From Devosia sp. MC521 (GTDB lineage: Bacteria > Pseudomonadota > Alphaproteobacteria > Rhizobiales > Devosiaceae), in contig NZ_CP059902.1 of assembly GCF_014127105.1 (NCBI RefSeq), positions 405,001 through 469,000 on the forward strand: a stretch of DNA of 64,000 bases, written 5' to 3'. Numbering within the stretch: the first letter of the stretch is position 1; each line of letters opens with the position of its first letter. The notes under the pieces were generated by a model. The model did no database searches and was not told the origin of the DNA. It saw nothing but the letters and a program-made list of their open reading frames with translations. This document shows positions 25,693-36,023 of the stretch, one piece after another. A program made the position numbers and the translations under genes.

Positions 25693-26442
25693 ATGCTCGA
25701 TCCCTTGCTTCTTCTTGCCCTAATGGGTGTGGGCATGTTGGCAGGTTTTGTCGATGCGATTGCCGGGGGCGGGGGGATGATTGCGCTGCCTGCCATTATG
25801 GCGACCGGCATTTCGCCTGTAGCTGCGCTGGCGACCAATAAAATGCAGTCCATTATCGGCACTGGCATGGCGGGCCTCACCTATTGGCGTCGCGGCTTTG
25901 TCGACATCAAGAAGCTGCTGCCTGCGGTGGTGCTGACGTTTTTGGGCTCAATGCTGGGCGCTTTCACTGTCGCCTCGATCGACGTAACCTTCCTCACCGT
26001 CGCCGTACCAGTGGCGCTCATCGCCATTGCGCTTTACTTCTTATTCGCGCCAAAACTCTCCGATGCCGATCGTGTCGCGCGCCTGCCCGAGCACATCTTC
26101 ATCCCGGTCATGGGTTTCCTGATCGGCTTTTACGATGGGATTTTTGGGCCCGGTACAGGTTCGTTCTTCTCGATTGGCTTTGTGGTCCTGTTCGGCCTCG
26201 GACTTACCCGCGCCACAGGCCACACCAAAATCCTCAACTGCACGTCCAACCTGGCAGCGCTCGTGATCTTCATCCCGCAGGGCCATGTTGTCTGGCCGTT
26301 CGCCATTGCTATGGCCCTTGGCCAGATCATCGGCGGCTATGTTGGCGCGCGCACCGGCATTAAGTTCGGCGCAACGCTGATCCGCCCCTTGGTCGTCGTC
26401 GTCTCGATTGCGATGGCCGTCAAACTGCTGTTCTGGCCTTAA
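25693..26442 (+). CDS. TauE/SafE-family sulfite/sulfonate permease
   Basis: A 249-residue inner-membrane protein from the ATG at 25693. It has about eight helices. It shows the repeated family motif: GFVDAIAGGGGMIALP in the first half and GFYDGIFGPGTGSFF in the second. A-T-N-K-M-Q-S lies in between. Members export sulfite or organosulfonates or take up small anions. An upstream ATG at 25648 would add 15 non-hydrophobic residues and is less likely. It converges on a small gene with a shared TTAA stop. Confidence 0.88.
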   Translation: MLDPLLLLALMGVGMLAGFVDAIAGGGGMIALPAIMATGISPVAALATNKMQSIIGTGMAGLTYWRRGFVDIKKLLPAVVLTFLGSMLGAFTVASIDVTFLTVAVPVALIAIALYFLFAPKLSDADRVARLPEHIFIPVMGFLIGFYDGIFGPGTGSFFSIGFVVLFGLGLTRATGHTKILNCTSNLAALVIFIPQGHVVWPFAIAMALGQIIGGYVGARTGIKFGATLIRPLVVVVSIAMAVKLLFWP

Positions 26443-26672
26443 TCGAGGCCAGCAGCCGAACGCAGCGCAGCGTTGATACGGTCCTGCCAGCCGGGGCCGT
26501 CATCCTGAAAATGTTCCAACACAGCCCGGTCGAGCTTTAGGCTCACCAGCTCTTTGCCTTCGGGTGGCGCGTGGACACGCGCTGCAGGAGCCTCTGTGCT
26601 TGGCTTGCTGGTCGCCGCCTTGAAGGCCGCTTCAGCCGTATCGAGGGCGCTGGCGCGTCTTGGTGGTCGCAT
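26439..26672 (-). CDS. Orphan BrnA-like antitoxin-type protein
   Basis: A 77-residue basic protein. Its C-terminal half, VSLKLDRAVLEHFQDDGPGWQDRINAALR (in pieces, residues 43-72), matches the ribbon-helix-helix BrnA antitoxin pattern: hydrophobic strand, L-D, helix, G-P-G-W-Q-x-R-I-N-x-x-L. BrnA normally follows a BrnT toxin gene. No brnT lies on either side, so this copy is an orphan, perhaps a free transcription factor. The family call comes from motif resemblance. Confidence 0.6.
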   Translation of the reverse strand: MRPPRRASALDTAEAAFKAATSKPSTEAPAARVHAPPEGKELVSLKLDRAVLEHFQDDGPGWQDRINAALRSAAGLD

Positions 26673-26731
26673 ATGTATGGGTCCTTGTGTGAGCGCATTC
26701 TACACGCGCTAGGTCGTCCCGTCTCAATCAC

Positions 26732-26766
26732 TCAAAAGAAAAGGCGCCGTGTTTCCACGACGCCTT
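26732..26766 (-). terminator. Terminator of the groESL operon
   Basis: A 10-bp stem (AGGCGTCGTG / CACGGCGCCT on the minus strand) with a GAAA tetraloop is followed by TTTTCTTTT. It starts about 43 bases after the groEL stop. Confidence 0.92.
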
Positions 26767-26808
26767 TCCCGTTTCGCTTTAGACCGGTTGGTCTGAGCGT
26801 GTGGACTA

Positions 26809-28473
<1,665 letters not shown>

Positions 28474-28507
28474 TTAATGGGAGAGACAGTCAAAAGCGGA
28501 GAGGCAA

Positions 28508-28798
28508 TTAAGCCTCGATCACGCCCATGATGTCGCTTTCCTTCATGATGATCAGGTCTTCGCCGTCGACCTTAACTTCGGTGCCGCTCCACTTGCCGAA
28601 AAGCACGCGATCGCCTGCCTTTACGTCGAGGGCAACGGTCTTGCCAGCGTCGTCGCGAGCACCTGGGCCCACAGCAACGACGATACCTTCAGACGGCTTT
28701 TCCTTGGCGGTATCTGGAATGATGATCCCGCCCTTGGTCTTTTCTTCACTGTCAACGCGACGGACGACTACGCGGTCATGCAGGGGACGAAAGCCCAT
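28508..28798 (-). CDS. groES: 10 kDa chaperonin GroES
   Basis: A 96-residue GroES starting [14 protein letters not shown]. It includes the mobile-loop stretch [18 protein letters not shown], split here around residues 17-34, and the conserved VGPGARDD near residue 43. It caps GroEL. The gene lies 58 bases before groEL, with CIRCE 47 bases upstream of its start. Confidence 0.98.
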   Translation of the reverse strand: MGFRPLHDRVVVRRVDSEEKTKGGIIIPDTAKEKPSEGIVVAVGPGARDDAGKTVALDVKAGDRVLFGKWSGTEVKVDGEDLIIMKESDIMGVIEA

Positions 28799-28844
28799 GG
28801 TAATATCCTCTTGGCATCATTTCTGAATGCAATTTTGCGCACTG

Positions 28845-28871
28845 TTAGCACTCGATACATCTGAGTGCTAA
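28845..28871 (-). promoter_or_regulatory. CIRCE operator of groESL
   Basis: An exact consensus TTAGCACTC, nine bases, GAGTGCTAA. The inverted repeat continues outward (CACTG on the left, CAGTG on the right), making perfect 14-base arms at 28840-28853 and 28863-28876. This is the known binding site of the repressor HrcA. Confidence 0.97.
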
Positions 28872-28984
28872 CAGTGCTGCACTGGATATAGGAACGCCCT
28901 CCAAGTGGAGTCAAGGGACGTGAACCTAAGTTTTTTCTCGTGCGTTAGAGCGTCATGACAAACGTGGAAAATAAGGATAGCCCC

Positions 28985-29344
28985 ATGTCCACACTCAACA
29001 CACCGGGCCGGACCATAAGCCCCGTCTCAAGTCGCGTTCATATCTTTTTTGACGGCGACGAAATCGCGAGCACTTCCAAAGCGCTAAAGCTCGAACAGCC
29101 CGGGCGTGAGACGCGCTACTACTTCCCCATTGAGGATGTTCACCCCTCGATCTTGGAGGCGTCTGATACCAAGCGGCAGGAGGATGGGCTCGGTGAAGCG
29201 CATTACTACAATATAAAGACCCTCACCGCCGATGGCGACGATTTAGCCTGGTACTACCCCTATGCCGAGGGTGATTACGCTGAGCTGCGCGATTTGATCA
29301 CCTTTGGCGGCGATCGCATCTCTATTCAGGTGACAGGGGGCTAG
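28985..29344 (+). CDS. DUF427-family protein
   Basis: A 119-residue protein from the ATG at 28985, which follows AAGGA at seven bases. An ATG at 28955 lacks a ribosome binding site. The family pattern V-x-x-D-G-x-x-I-A-x-S-x-x-A-L, then R-Y-Y-F-P-x-E-D-V, then AWYYPYA-x-G near residue 98, is that of DUF427 beta-tent proteins. The function is not established. It is monocistronic, just beyond the CIRCE region on the opposite strand. Confidence 0.8.
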   Translation: MSTLNTPGRTISPVSSRVHIFFDGDEIASTSKALKLEQPGRETRYYFPIEDVHPSILEASDTKRQEDGLGEAHYYNIKTLTADGDDLAWYYPYAEGDYAELRDLITFGGDRISIQVTGG

Positions 29345-29449
29345 GATACGGCTACTGGCACAGGCAAATCCGCATTTCGTGGCACCAGATCATGGAAATG
29401 CCCAACTCCCCCTCTTTCCCTTCCAATCATTCAAGGCCATAAGACGCAT

Positions 29450-29641
29450 ATGAGCGAACAATCGACACTTCAGATCAAACTGCGCCGCGTCGGCGGCGTT
29501 GGCGCAAACACCAACTGGCACTGGGAAGTCCAGGATGCGGAAGGCAAGGCCCTCAAGACTGGCTCTGCCGTCGGTCCTGAGCACAAGGCTTTCGCAACTG
29601 CCCGTATTGCTAAGGAAAAGCTGGAAGCGGCTGGCAAGTAA
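29450..29641 (+). CDS. Small hypothetical protein
   Basis: A 63-residue soluble protein (MSEQSTLQIKLRRVGG...). It has an amphipathic beta pattern with NWHWEVQDAEGKALKTG and a C-terminal Lys/Glu/Ala helix. It lies 20 bases upstream of the EamA transporter gene and could be cotranscribed. I do not recognise a family. Its balanced composition and placement between genes on one strand support it as real. Confidence 0.6.
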   Translation: MSEQSTLQIKLRRVGGVGANTNWHWEVQDAEGKALKTGSAVGPEHKAFATARIAKEKLEAAGK

Positions 29642-29661
29642 GCCCGCCGACAGGAGATAAT

Positions 29662-30627
29662 GTGGATCTCTCGCCTCGAAATTCCAGCACCGCCGAACTA
29701 GGCGGCGTGGCCGGACCTCTCCGAGGCATTTTCCTTAAAATCCTGTCCGTATGCTGCTTCGTGGTCATGGCGACCATGTTGAAAGCCGCTGACACCATCC
29801 CCGCCGGGGAAATGGTGTTCTTCCGTAGCTTTTTCGCACTCGTGCCGGTCCTCGCGTTTCTTGCGCTGCGGGGCCGGCTCTCCACTGCTTTCAAAACATC
29901 GCGCCCCTTTGGGCATGTGTTGCGCGGGCTCATCGGCGTGTGTTCGATGGCGCTTGGCTTTTTCGCGCTGACCCGGCTGCCCCTGCCAGAGGCTACCGCT
30001 ATCGGCTATGCCTCCCCGCTGGTTATTGTCATCCTCTCAGCCATTCTGCTGCACGAGCGCGTCTATACCTTCCGCTGGACGACGGTGATTATCGGTCTCG
30101 TTGGGGTGGTGATCATTCTGTGGCCTCGCCTGACCATCTTCAGCGGCCAGTCCGGCGCTGATTCTGCAGAGACAATCGGCGCGTTAGCGGCCTTGGGGGC
30201 GGCTATTCTTTCCGCTTTTGCCATGTTGCAGGTGCGAAAACTCGTTCAAACCGAGCGCACTGAAACCATCGTGACCTATTTCTTTGTCAGCGCGAGCGTC
30301 CTGAGCCTCGTCACCTTGCCCTTTGGCTGGGTCATGCCAACGCCTGAGTTGGCGGCACTTCTGATTGGTGCAGGATTTTTTGGTGGGTTAGGGCAGCTCC
30401 TCCTGACATCCTGCTACCGTTACGCAGACATGTCGGTTATTGCACCGTTCGAATATGTCTCACTCCTCCTGACGATTATTATCGGTTATCTACTCTTTTC
30501 AGATGTACCGACGATCACCATGATCATCGGTGCGATCATCATCGTCGCCTCCGGCATTGCCGTAATCCTGCGCGAACGTTGGCTCGGCCTCGACCGGCGT
30601 CGCGCGAAAGAAGCTAGTACTCCTTAA
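29662..30627 (+). CDS. EamA-family (DMT) drug/metabolite transporter
   Basis: A 321-residue protein with ten predicted helices in two EamA repeats (about 25-155 and 175-305). It includes R-S-F-F-A-L-V-P-V near residue 55 and the repeat-end motif ATAIGYASPLVIVILSAILL, split here around 115. The start is GTG at 29662 with AGGAG nearby. It exports or imports an unknown small metabolite across the inner membrane. A small membrane-protein gene starts five bases after its stop. Confidence 0.88.
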   Translation: MDLSPRNSSTAELGGVAGPLRGIFLKILSVCCFVVMATMLKAADTIPAGEMVFFRSFFALVPVLAFLALRGRLSTAFKTSRPFGHVLRGLIGVCSMALGFFALTRLPLPEATAIGYASPLVIVILSAILLHERVYTFRWTTVIIGLVGVVIILWPRLTIFSGQSGADSAETIGALAALGAAILSAFAMLQVRKLVQTERTETIVTYFFVSASVLSLVTLPFGWVMPTPELAALLIGAGFFGGLGQLLLTSCYRYADMSVIAPFEYVSLLLTIIIGYLLFSDVPTITMIIGAIIIVASGIAVILRERWLGLDRRRAKEASTP

Positions 30628-30631
30628 GAAA

Positions 30632-31033
30632 ATGCACAGCGCACCTTCAGCAGTTACCCTCACGGTCATCCTGGCCGTTTTCTCCCTCTTCCAGCTCGCA
30701 CTCATCCTCGGCGCACCACTTGGCCAGTACGTATTCGGCGGCCAGAACAAGCGCCTCGAAGGTGGTCAGCGTATTCTCAGCCTCATCGCCATCGTTGTCG
30801 CGGCAGCTGTGAGCTACGCCGCACTCACCACCGTTGGTGTTTTCAGCGAAGAGATCCACAGCACCTATGTTCCTGACACAGGCCTAGTTGTGGCGATGTG
30901 GGGTTTTGCAGCAGTTGTTCTTTACTTCATGCTGACCCAGCTCAATTCCAAGAGCAAGGCAGAGCGCACCGTCATGGCTCCACTGTCTGCTGTTGTACTC
31001 GGCCTCGTATCGGTCGTCGCGTTCGGCCTCTAA
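30632..31033 (+). CDS. Small membrane protein of unknown function
   Basis: A 133-residue protein with four helices (about 8-28, 48-68, 85-102, 112-131). The intervening loop GQNKRLEGGQRILS is typical of a small family of hypothetical bacterial membrane proteins. It starts immediately downstream of the EamA transporter and ends before a strong bidirectional terminator, so the two genes are probably one transcript. No function can be named. Confidence 0.7.
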   Translation: MHSAPSAVTLTVILAVFSLFQLALILGAPLGQYVFGGQNKRLEGGQRILSLIAIVVAAAVSYAALTTVGVFSEEIHSTYVPDTGLVVAMWGFAAVVLYFMLTQLNSKSKAERTVMAPLSAVVLGLVSVVAFGL

Positions 31034-31057
31034 GCCAAACCAACATTCGAAATAACA

Positions 31058-31090
31058 AAGGCCCCCGATTTTGTCGGGGGCCTTTTGTTT
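31058..31090. terminator. Bidirectional terminator
   Basis: An 11-bp stem (AAGGCCCCCGA / TCGGGGGCCTT) with a TTTTG loop and T-rich tails on both strands. It separates the converging small membrane-protein gene and the sigma-54 regulator gene. Confidence 0.92.
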
Positions 31091-31117
31091 TGTGGTGATC
31101 GCGAAAGGGCAGGGGCG

Positions 31118-32551
31118 TTAGCCCGCAGCTGCCATTTCCGCCCAGTTCTGACGCTTGCGGTAGATCGTTGACGGGCTGATCTCGAGTGCTGCTGCCGCTA
31201 GCGAGATATTGCCGCCAAATATGGCCACTGCGTCTTCGATAATGCGCTGCTCTTGCTGCCACATGGGCTGCACCGTGCGGCGACCATCGGCGCGCGGCGA
31301 TTCCACTGCAGACGGTGATACCGCGCGCGCTTCAATATCGGCTGTCGCGAGCATTCGTCCGGTAATGTCGCCACCATCGAACATCACCACGATCCGGCGG
31401 ATCATGTTTTGAAGCTGGCGCACATTGCCCGGCCAGTCTCCACCGGCCAGTTGCTGGGCGGCATCGAGGGTGAAACCACCAAAAACCTTGTTCTCTTCCC
31501 GCGCATAACGCGCGAGGAAATGCCGAGCCAAAACCATGATGTCGCTCGGGCGCTGACGCAGGGGCGGCAAATGGATAGGCAGAACGTGGAGGCGATAGAA
31601 GAGATCTTCGCGGAACTTGCGCTCGGCAATCATCTGCATCGGATTGCGATTGGTGGCGCAAACCACGCGCACATCGACCTTACGTGTGGCCGTTTCGCCA
31701 ACACGCGAAATCACGCCGGTCTGCAGGAAGCGCAAAAGCTTGGCTTGGAGCGAAAGGTCCATTTCGCCGATTTCGTCGAGGAACAGCGTGCCGCCATCGG
31801 CGAGTTCTGCTGCCCCCTTGCGATCTTCATGCGCCCCCGTAAAGGCACCCCGAACGACGCCGAAAAGCTCGCTCTCCATCAAATCGCGCGGAATAGCGGC
31901 GCAGTTGATCGCCACAATCGGCTTGCCGCTCCGCGGCCCTTTCTGGTGCAGCGCCTCGGCGCAGACGTCTTTGCCGGTGCCGCTTTCGCCCGTGATGAAC
32001 ACGGGTGCTGACGACGTCGCCACGCGCCCGATCTGCTCGTAAAGATACTGCATGGCGCTTGAGACGCCGACAAATCCACCGTAGTCGGCGACCCCGCTCT
32101 CGACGCTGGTTTCCATGCCAAGCGCCTTGGGGCGACCATGACGCTGGGCCAATTCGCCAATGCGCGCCGCCAGAGTTTCCCCATTAGTCGGTTTGGAAAC
32201 ATAATCGTGAGCGCCGGCACGCATGGCGGCTAGTGCCCCGCTCACCGAACCGCTGTCGGCAAGCGCAACGATCAAGGCCCCTTCTGCAAGGCGGACAAGG
32301 CGCGCCATGGCGTCCTCGGCACTAGCTGAAAGGTCTGTAAGGCTCGCAAGATCGGCGAGGATAATGTCGAACGACATTTGGCGAAGCAGGTCGTTGGCTG
32401 CTTTCCCGCAATCGACCACGCTGACTTTGGGGCTCACCAATAGGGCGGTTCTCAACGCGCTCCCTAAGCGACTTGCGCCTTCCGCGTCGCGGTCGATCAG
32501 CAAAAGCCGGCCGCACAGTGCGTGGTCGCAACCCGTGGTCATGCTTGTCAT
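31118..32551 (-). CDS. Sigma-54-dependent response regulator (NtrC family)
   Basis: A 477-residue protein with three domains. A receiver domain (about 10-130) has the phosphorylatable Asp in IILADLAS and the conserved Lys in V-S-K-P. An AAA+ domain (about 165-395) has Walker A GESGTGKD and GAFTGA, the loop that contacts sigma-54. A C-terminal Fis-type helix-turn-helix (NISLAAAALEISPSTIYRKRQNW, in pieces) ends it. It would activate RpoN promoters when phosphorylated. No cognate kinase is adjacent. It is divergent from the EAL-domain gene, with 178 bases between. TacA-like control of polar development is a guess from that neighbour. Confidence 0.93.
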   Translation of the reverse strand: MTSMTTGCDHALCGRLLLIDRDAEGASRLGSALRTALLVSPKVSVVDCGKAANDLLRQMSFDIILADLASLTDLSASAEDAMARLVRLAEGALIVALADSGSVSGALAAMRAGAHDYVSKPTNGETLAARIGELAQRHGRPKALGMETSVESGVADYGGFVGVSSAMQYLYEQIGRVATSSAPVFITGESGTGKDVCAEALHQKGPRSGKPIVAINCAAIPRDLMESELFGVVRGAFTGAHEDRKGAAELADGGTLFLDEIGEMDLSLQAKLLRFLQTGVISRVGETATRKVDVRVVCATNRNPMQMIAERKFREDLFYRLHVLPIHLPPLRQRPSDIMVLARHFLARYAREENKVFGGFTLDAAQQLAGGDWPGNVRQLQNMIRRIVVMFDGGDITGRMLATADIEARAVSPSAVESPRADGRRTVQPMWQQEQRIIEDAVAIFGGNISLAAAALEISPSTIYRKRQNWAEMAAAG

Positions 32552-32729
32552 TACGCTCGAAACCCGTTTTCGTCCGCAGCCGGATCGTTTTTGTTGCCGC
32601 TGATTGTTCCTGATTAGGGTAAAGATTCCGTTGGTGTGGCATAGCGTCGTGCTTTTGCCGTCGCTGATGGGATGTTAAGACTCTGTTGTCGAATCCTAAC
32701 AGCGGCGACCGAAGGTTAACGGGGCACTC

Positions 32730-33944
32730 GTGCAAGCACTGATTTATATTTTTATCGCACTCGCCTCGGCCTGCGTCGGCGGTCTGGCATATTTCGCTCT
32801 GACCTTCACACCGGCCAATGCCATTATCGCTGCGATTGTCTTCGCTTGCGTCTGCCTGCTTGCTGTTGAGCGCTCCCTTCGCGTCCGCACCGAACGCCGC
32901 CTTGAGCGCGCTATTCAAGAATTGTCGCGCCTGCTGTCGACCGACGCGCAAGCTGGTGCCGTACTGGGGCAGCGAATCAATACCTTGACCGATTTAAACC
33001 CCGGTCAGCGCCTCGATACCGTCGAGGCTGATATATCAGTTTTAGGGACCGTCATCCGTCAGGTCGCCGAGGCTGTTTCCGACATGGAAGAGCGCGTCGC
33101 CAAGGCGCAGCCCATGCCCGCTTACGACACCATCGGCACCCCGCCGCCCGCTCCCGCGATCAAAGAATCTGAACCGATCATTCCTGCGGACCTCGTGCGC
33201 ACGGCGCTCAAGGAGAACCGTTTGGTTCATCACATCCAGCCAGTTCTGCGTTTGCCGCAGCGCCGCGCTGCTCTGTTTGACCTCACTCCGCGCTTGGTGA
33301 TGGAAAAGGATGCGATCGCGGTTCCTGCTGATTTCATGCCGCGTCGCAAGGGTGACGATGTCCTGCGTCAGGTTGAGTATGCTGGCCTTGTCGAAGCCCT
33401 CACCATTGCACGCCGTTCGCGCAATGGCGGTCCTCTCGCCAAAATCAACGTCCCACTGTCCCGTGCTTCGCTCGATGACACCTCAGCCGAGCAATTGCTT
33501 GTAACCCTCGAAGGTCACCGCGAAGTGGCCGAGGCGATCACCTTCCTCTTCACAGAGGCGGATTGGTTCGATCTCGATGCCCGCGAACGTGGCTTTGTGG
33601 CGGCGTTTGCCCGCAAGGGCGTGACCTATAGTGTCGCCAACCTGCGCTCCCTACGCGTTGATGTGGCGGCCATGGCCGACATGGGGGTGAGCTCGGTGCG
33701 CATCGATGCCTCCCAGTTCATCGAGAACCCACAGACCTACACCGATTTCCACCTCAACGACGTCGCGGCTTATCTGGCCCGTCACGAGATCATGCTGGTG
33801 GCAACAGGGGTGGTGAACGAGCGTCAGATCGTCGAACTCTTGGACAATGATATTGTCTTGGTGCAGGGCGATCATCTGGCCAAGGCTGGGCCAATTCGCT
33901 CCGATCTCACTCTGTCGGCAGGACGTGCCAGCCGAGCCGTGTGA
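32730..33944 (+). CDS. Degenerate EAL-domain membrane protein (TipF-like)
   Basis: A 404-residue protein starting at GTG. Two N-terminal membrane helices (about 3-45) are followed by a charged, probably coiled-coil stretch (RTERRLERAIQELSRLL), a linker, and an EAL-type domain (about 155-390). The motif that should read E-A-L reads D-L-T (FDLTPRLV), and the other metal ligands are not evident, so phosphodiesterase activity is unlikely. This layout matches TipF of Caulobacter, a c-di-GMP-binding protein that places the flagellum. No flagellar genes are in the window, so the TipF link is inference. Confidence 0.75.
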   Translation: MQALIYIFIALASACVGGLAYFALTFTPANAIIAAIVFACVCLLAVERSLRVRTERRLERAIQELSRLLSTDAQAGAVLGQRINTLTDLNPGQRLDTVEADISVLGTVIRQVAEAVSDMEERVAKAQPMPAYDTIGTPPPAPAIKESEPIIPADLVRTALKENRLVHHIQPVLRLPQRRAALFDLTPRLVMEKDAIAVPADFMPRRKGDDVLRQVEYAGLVEALTIARRSRNGGPLAKINVPLSRASLDDTSAEQLLVTLEGHREVAEAITFLFTEADWFDLDARERGFVAAFARKGVTYSVANLRSLRVDVAAMADMGVSSVRIDASQFIENPQTYTDFHLNDVAAYLARHEIMLVATGVVNERQIVELLDNDIVLVQGDHLAKAGPIRSDLTLSAGRASRAV

Positions 33945-34024
33945 TCTTCTCCGAGTTTTTGCTTGATCCCTGCGAAGAAAGTGCCACATAGGGCTCAACA
34001 CCGTCGCCACGATCAAGGCAAATT

Positions 34025-34891
34025 ATGACCTCGTCCCTGCCCAATATTACCGGTTTTTCCGAGATTTCGAGTCGCTATGATGCGGTTCTGAGCGATGTTT
34101 GGGGCGTCATTCATAACGGCATTCATGCCTTCCCCGAGGCCGTTGAGGCCTTGGTCAATTTCCGCAAGGGTGGGGGCCGTGTCGTGCTCATCACCAATGC
34201 GCCGCGCCCTTCTGCGCCCATCATTGAAATGCTGGACGAACTCGGCGTTCCGCGTGATGCCTATGACGACATCGTCTCCTCAGGCGACGCAACCCGCTCG
34301 ATGATTGCCAAGTACAAGGGCAAAAACATCCATCACGTTGGTCCCGAAGCCAAGGATGATGCGCTCTATGAAGGTTTCGACCTTACCCGCACCGACACCG
34401 CTGCGGCAGATGTCGTTATCGTCACCGATCTCGATGATGATGATGATACCCCAGAAATGTACCGCGAACGCGCACAGGGCTGGTTAGCGCGTAAGCTTCC
34501 AATGATCGTCGCCAACCCTGATCGTGTCGTCGAGCACGGCGAAAAGATCATCTATTGCGGCGGCGCTTTGGGCGACCTCTATTCGGCCATGGGCGGCATG
34601 GTCTACATGGCTGGTAAGCCCTACGCCCCGATCTATGACGAAGCTTTGCGCTTGGCCGAAAAGGCCAATGGCGCTGCGCTTGATAAGTCTCGTGTCATCG
34701 CTATTGGCGATAGCGTGCGTACCGACGCGACGGGTGCGGCCCAGTTCGGCATTGACCTGCTGTTCATCACCGGCTCGATCCACGCCGCTGAGCTCGACGC
34801 ATTCGGCAATCCTGATCCACAGGCCATTGCCGATCTCCTGGAGCCAAGCCGTGCCCGCACCGCTGGTTATCTTCCTCGATTGACCTGGTGA
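34025..34891 (+). CDS. HAD-IIA family hydrolase
   Basis: A 288-residue HAD phosphatase of the type annotated as TIGR01459. Motif I is L-S-D-V-W-G-V-I-H-N-G near residue 23, motif II is VVLITNAPRP, and motif III/IV is VIAIGDSVRTDATGA near residue 225. Members are NagD-like phosphatases acting on sugar phosphates or nucleotides in the cytoplasm. The next gene, ribF, starts four bases after the stop. A role as a flavin-pathway phosphatase is possible but unproven. Confidence 0.88.
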   Translation: MTSSLPNITGFSEISSRYDAVLSDVWGVIHNGIHAFPEAVEALVNFRKGGGRVVLITNAPRPSAPIIEMLDELGVPRDAYDDIVSSGDATRSMIAKYKGKNIHHVGPEAKDDALYEGFDLTRTDTAAADVVIVTDLDDDDDTPEMYRERAQGWLARKLPMIVANPDRVVEHGEKIIYCGGALGDLYSAMGGMVYMAGKPYAPIYDEALRLAEKANGAALDKSRVIAIGDSVRTDATGAAQFGIDLLFITGSIHAAELDAFGNPDPQAIADLLEPSRARTAGYLPRLTW

Positions 34892-34895
34892 TCCG

Positions 34896-35867
34896 GTGAG
34901 CTTTACCCGTCTTTCCAGCTTAAGTGGTTTCCCCGAGGCGGCGCGCGGCGCTTACTTCGCCATTGGCAATTTTGATGGCCTGCATCGCGGCCACCAAACC
35001 ATCATCGCCAAATTGCGCGAGCGGGCGGCAGAGGCGGGCGTTCCTGCCTTTTTGCTCACCTTCGAGCCGCATCCGCGCGACGTTTTTGCACCCTTGCCTT
35101 ATCTGTTCCGCCTCACCAATGGCGAGGCGAAAGCGCGTCTGGCGCAAGCCTTGGGCTTGGATGGCATTGTCATTCTGCCCTTCGATAAGCCGTTTTCCCA
35201 GATTGAGGCCGAAGACTTTGTGTCGACCATTCTGGTCGAGCAGCTCGGTGTAAAAGGCGTTATCGTCGGTGCGGATTTCCACTTCGGTCGCCAGCGTCGG
35301 GGCACGCCAGCCTTCCTGGCTGCCGCCGGTGCGCGCCTTGGCTTTGCCGTCGAACAGCTTGATCTGATGGATGAGGGCGATGAGCCCATCTCGTCCTCGC
35401 GTATTCGCGCAGCTCTCTCCGAAGGTGCTGTCACGGCCGCCAACCGTCTTCTGGGCTATCATTGGTTCTTTGAAGGCTGCGTGGTGCAGGGCGATCAGCG
35501 TGGCCGCGAACTCGGCTACCCAACTGCCAACACCATGACGCCGACAGGCTTCCAGCTTGCACAGGGCGTTTATGCCGTTCGCGCGCGCCTGGGCGATCGT
35601 CTGTTCGATGGCGTCGCTGCCTTCGGCAAGCCGATGTTCAACAATCAGCTCCCTCCATTTGAAACCCATCTCTTCGATTTCAACGAAGACATTTATGGGC
35701 AGACCTTGGAGGTTGCGCTGGTGGGTCACATTCGCGGCCAGGAAGTCTTTTCAGGCCTCGATGAGCTGATCACGGCGATGGATCGAGACTCCCGCAAGGC
35801 GCGACAGATTATCGCTGAGACCCAGCCCCTGTCCGAGGTTGATCGTCAGCTCGGCTTTTTCGGCTAA
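34896..35867 (+). CDS. ribF: Bifunctional riboflavin kinase/FAD synthetase
   Basis: A 323-residue RibF starting at GTG. The N-terminal FMN adenylyltransferase domain has IGNFDGLHRGHQ (residues 22-33) and F-E-P-H-P-R-D. The C-terminal flavokinase domain starts near residue 185 with GRELGYPTAN and contains FGKPMFNN-x-x-P. It makes FMN and FAD from riboflavin. It is coupled to the HAD hydrolase upstream. Confidence 0.95.
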   Translation: MSFTRLSSLSGFPEAARGAYFAIGNFDGLHRGHQTIIAKLRERAAEAGVPAFLLTFEPHPRDVFAPLPYLFRLTNGEAKARLAQALGLDGIVILPFDKPFSQIEAEDFVSTILVEQLGVKGVIVGADFHFGRQRRGTPAFLAAAGARLGFAVEQLDLMDEGDEPISSSRIRAALSEGAVTAANRLLGYHWFFEGCVVQGDQRGRELGYPTANTMTPTGFQLAQGVYAVRARLGDRLFDGVAAFGKPMFNNQLPPFETHLFDFNEDIYGQTLEVALVGHIRGQEVFSGLDELITAMDRDSRKARQIIAETQPLSEVDRQLGFFG

Positions 35868-36023
35868 GCGCCCAATACAAGCGCTAAAGACAAGACGCGC
35901 ATCGGCCACAGAAGTGCCCGGCCGGTGCGAACTCTGCCCTAGGGACGCAAATCAACCTTTGCCCCAGCGGCCTTGCCTTGCTACAACCCCCGCAATTCTT
36001 CCAAAAACCCCGATTGCCGATCC

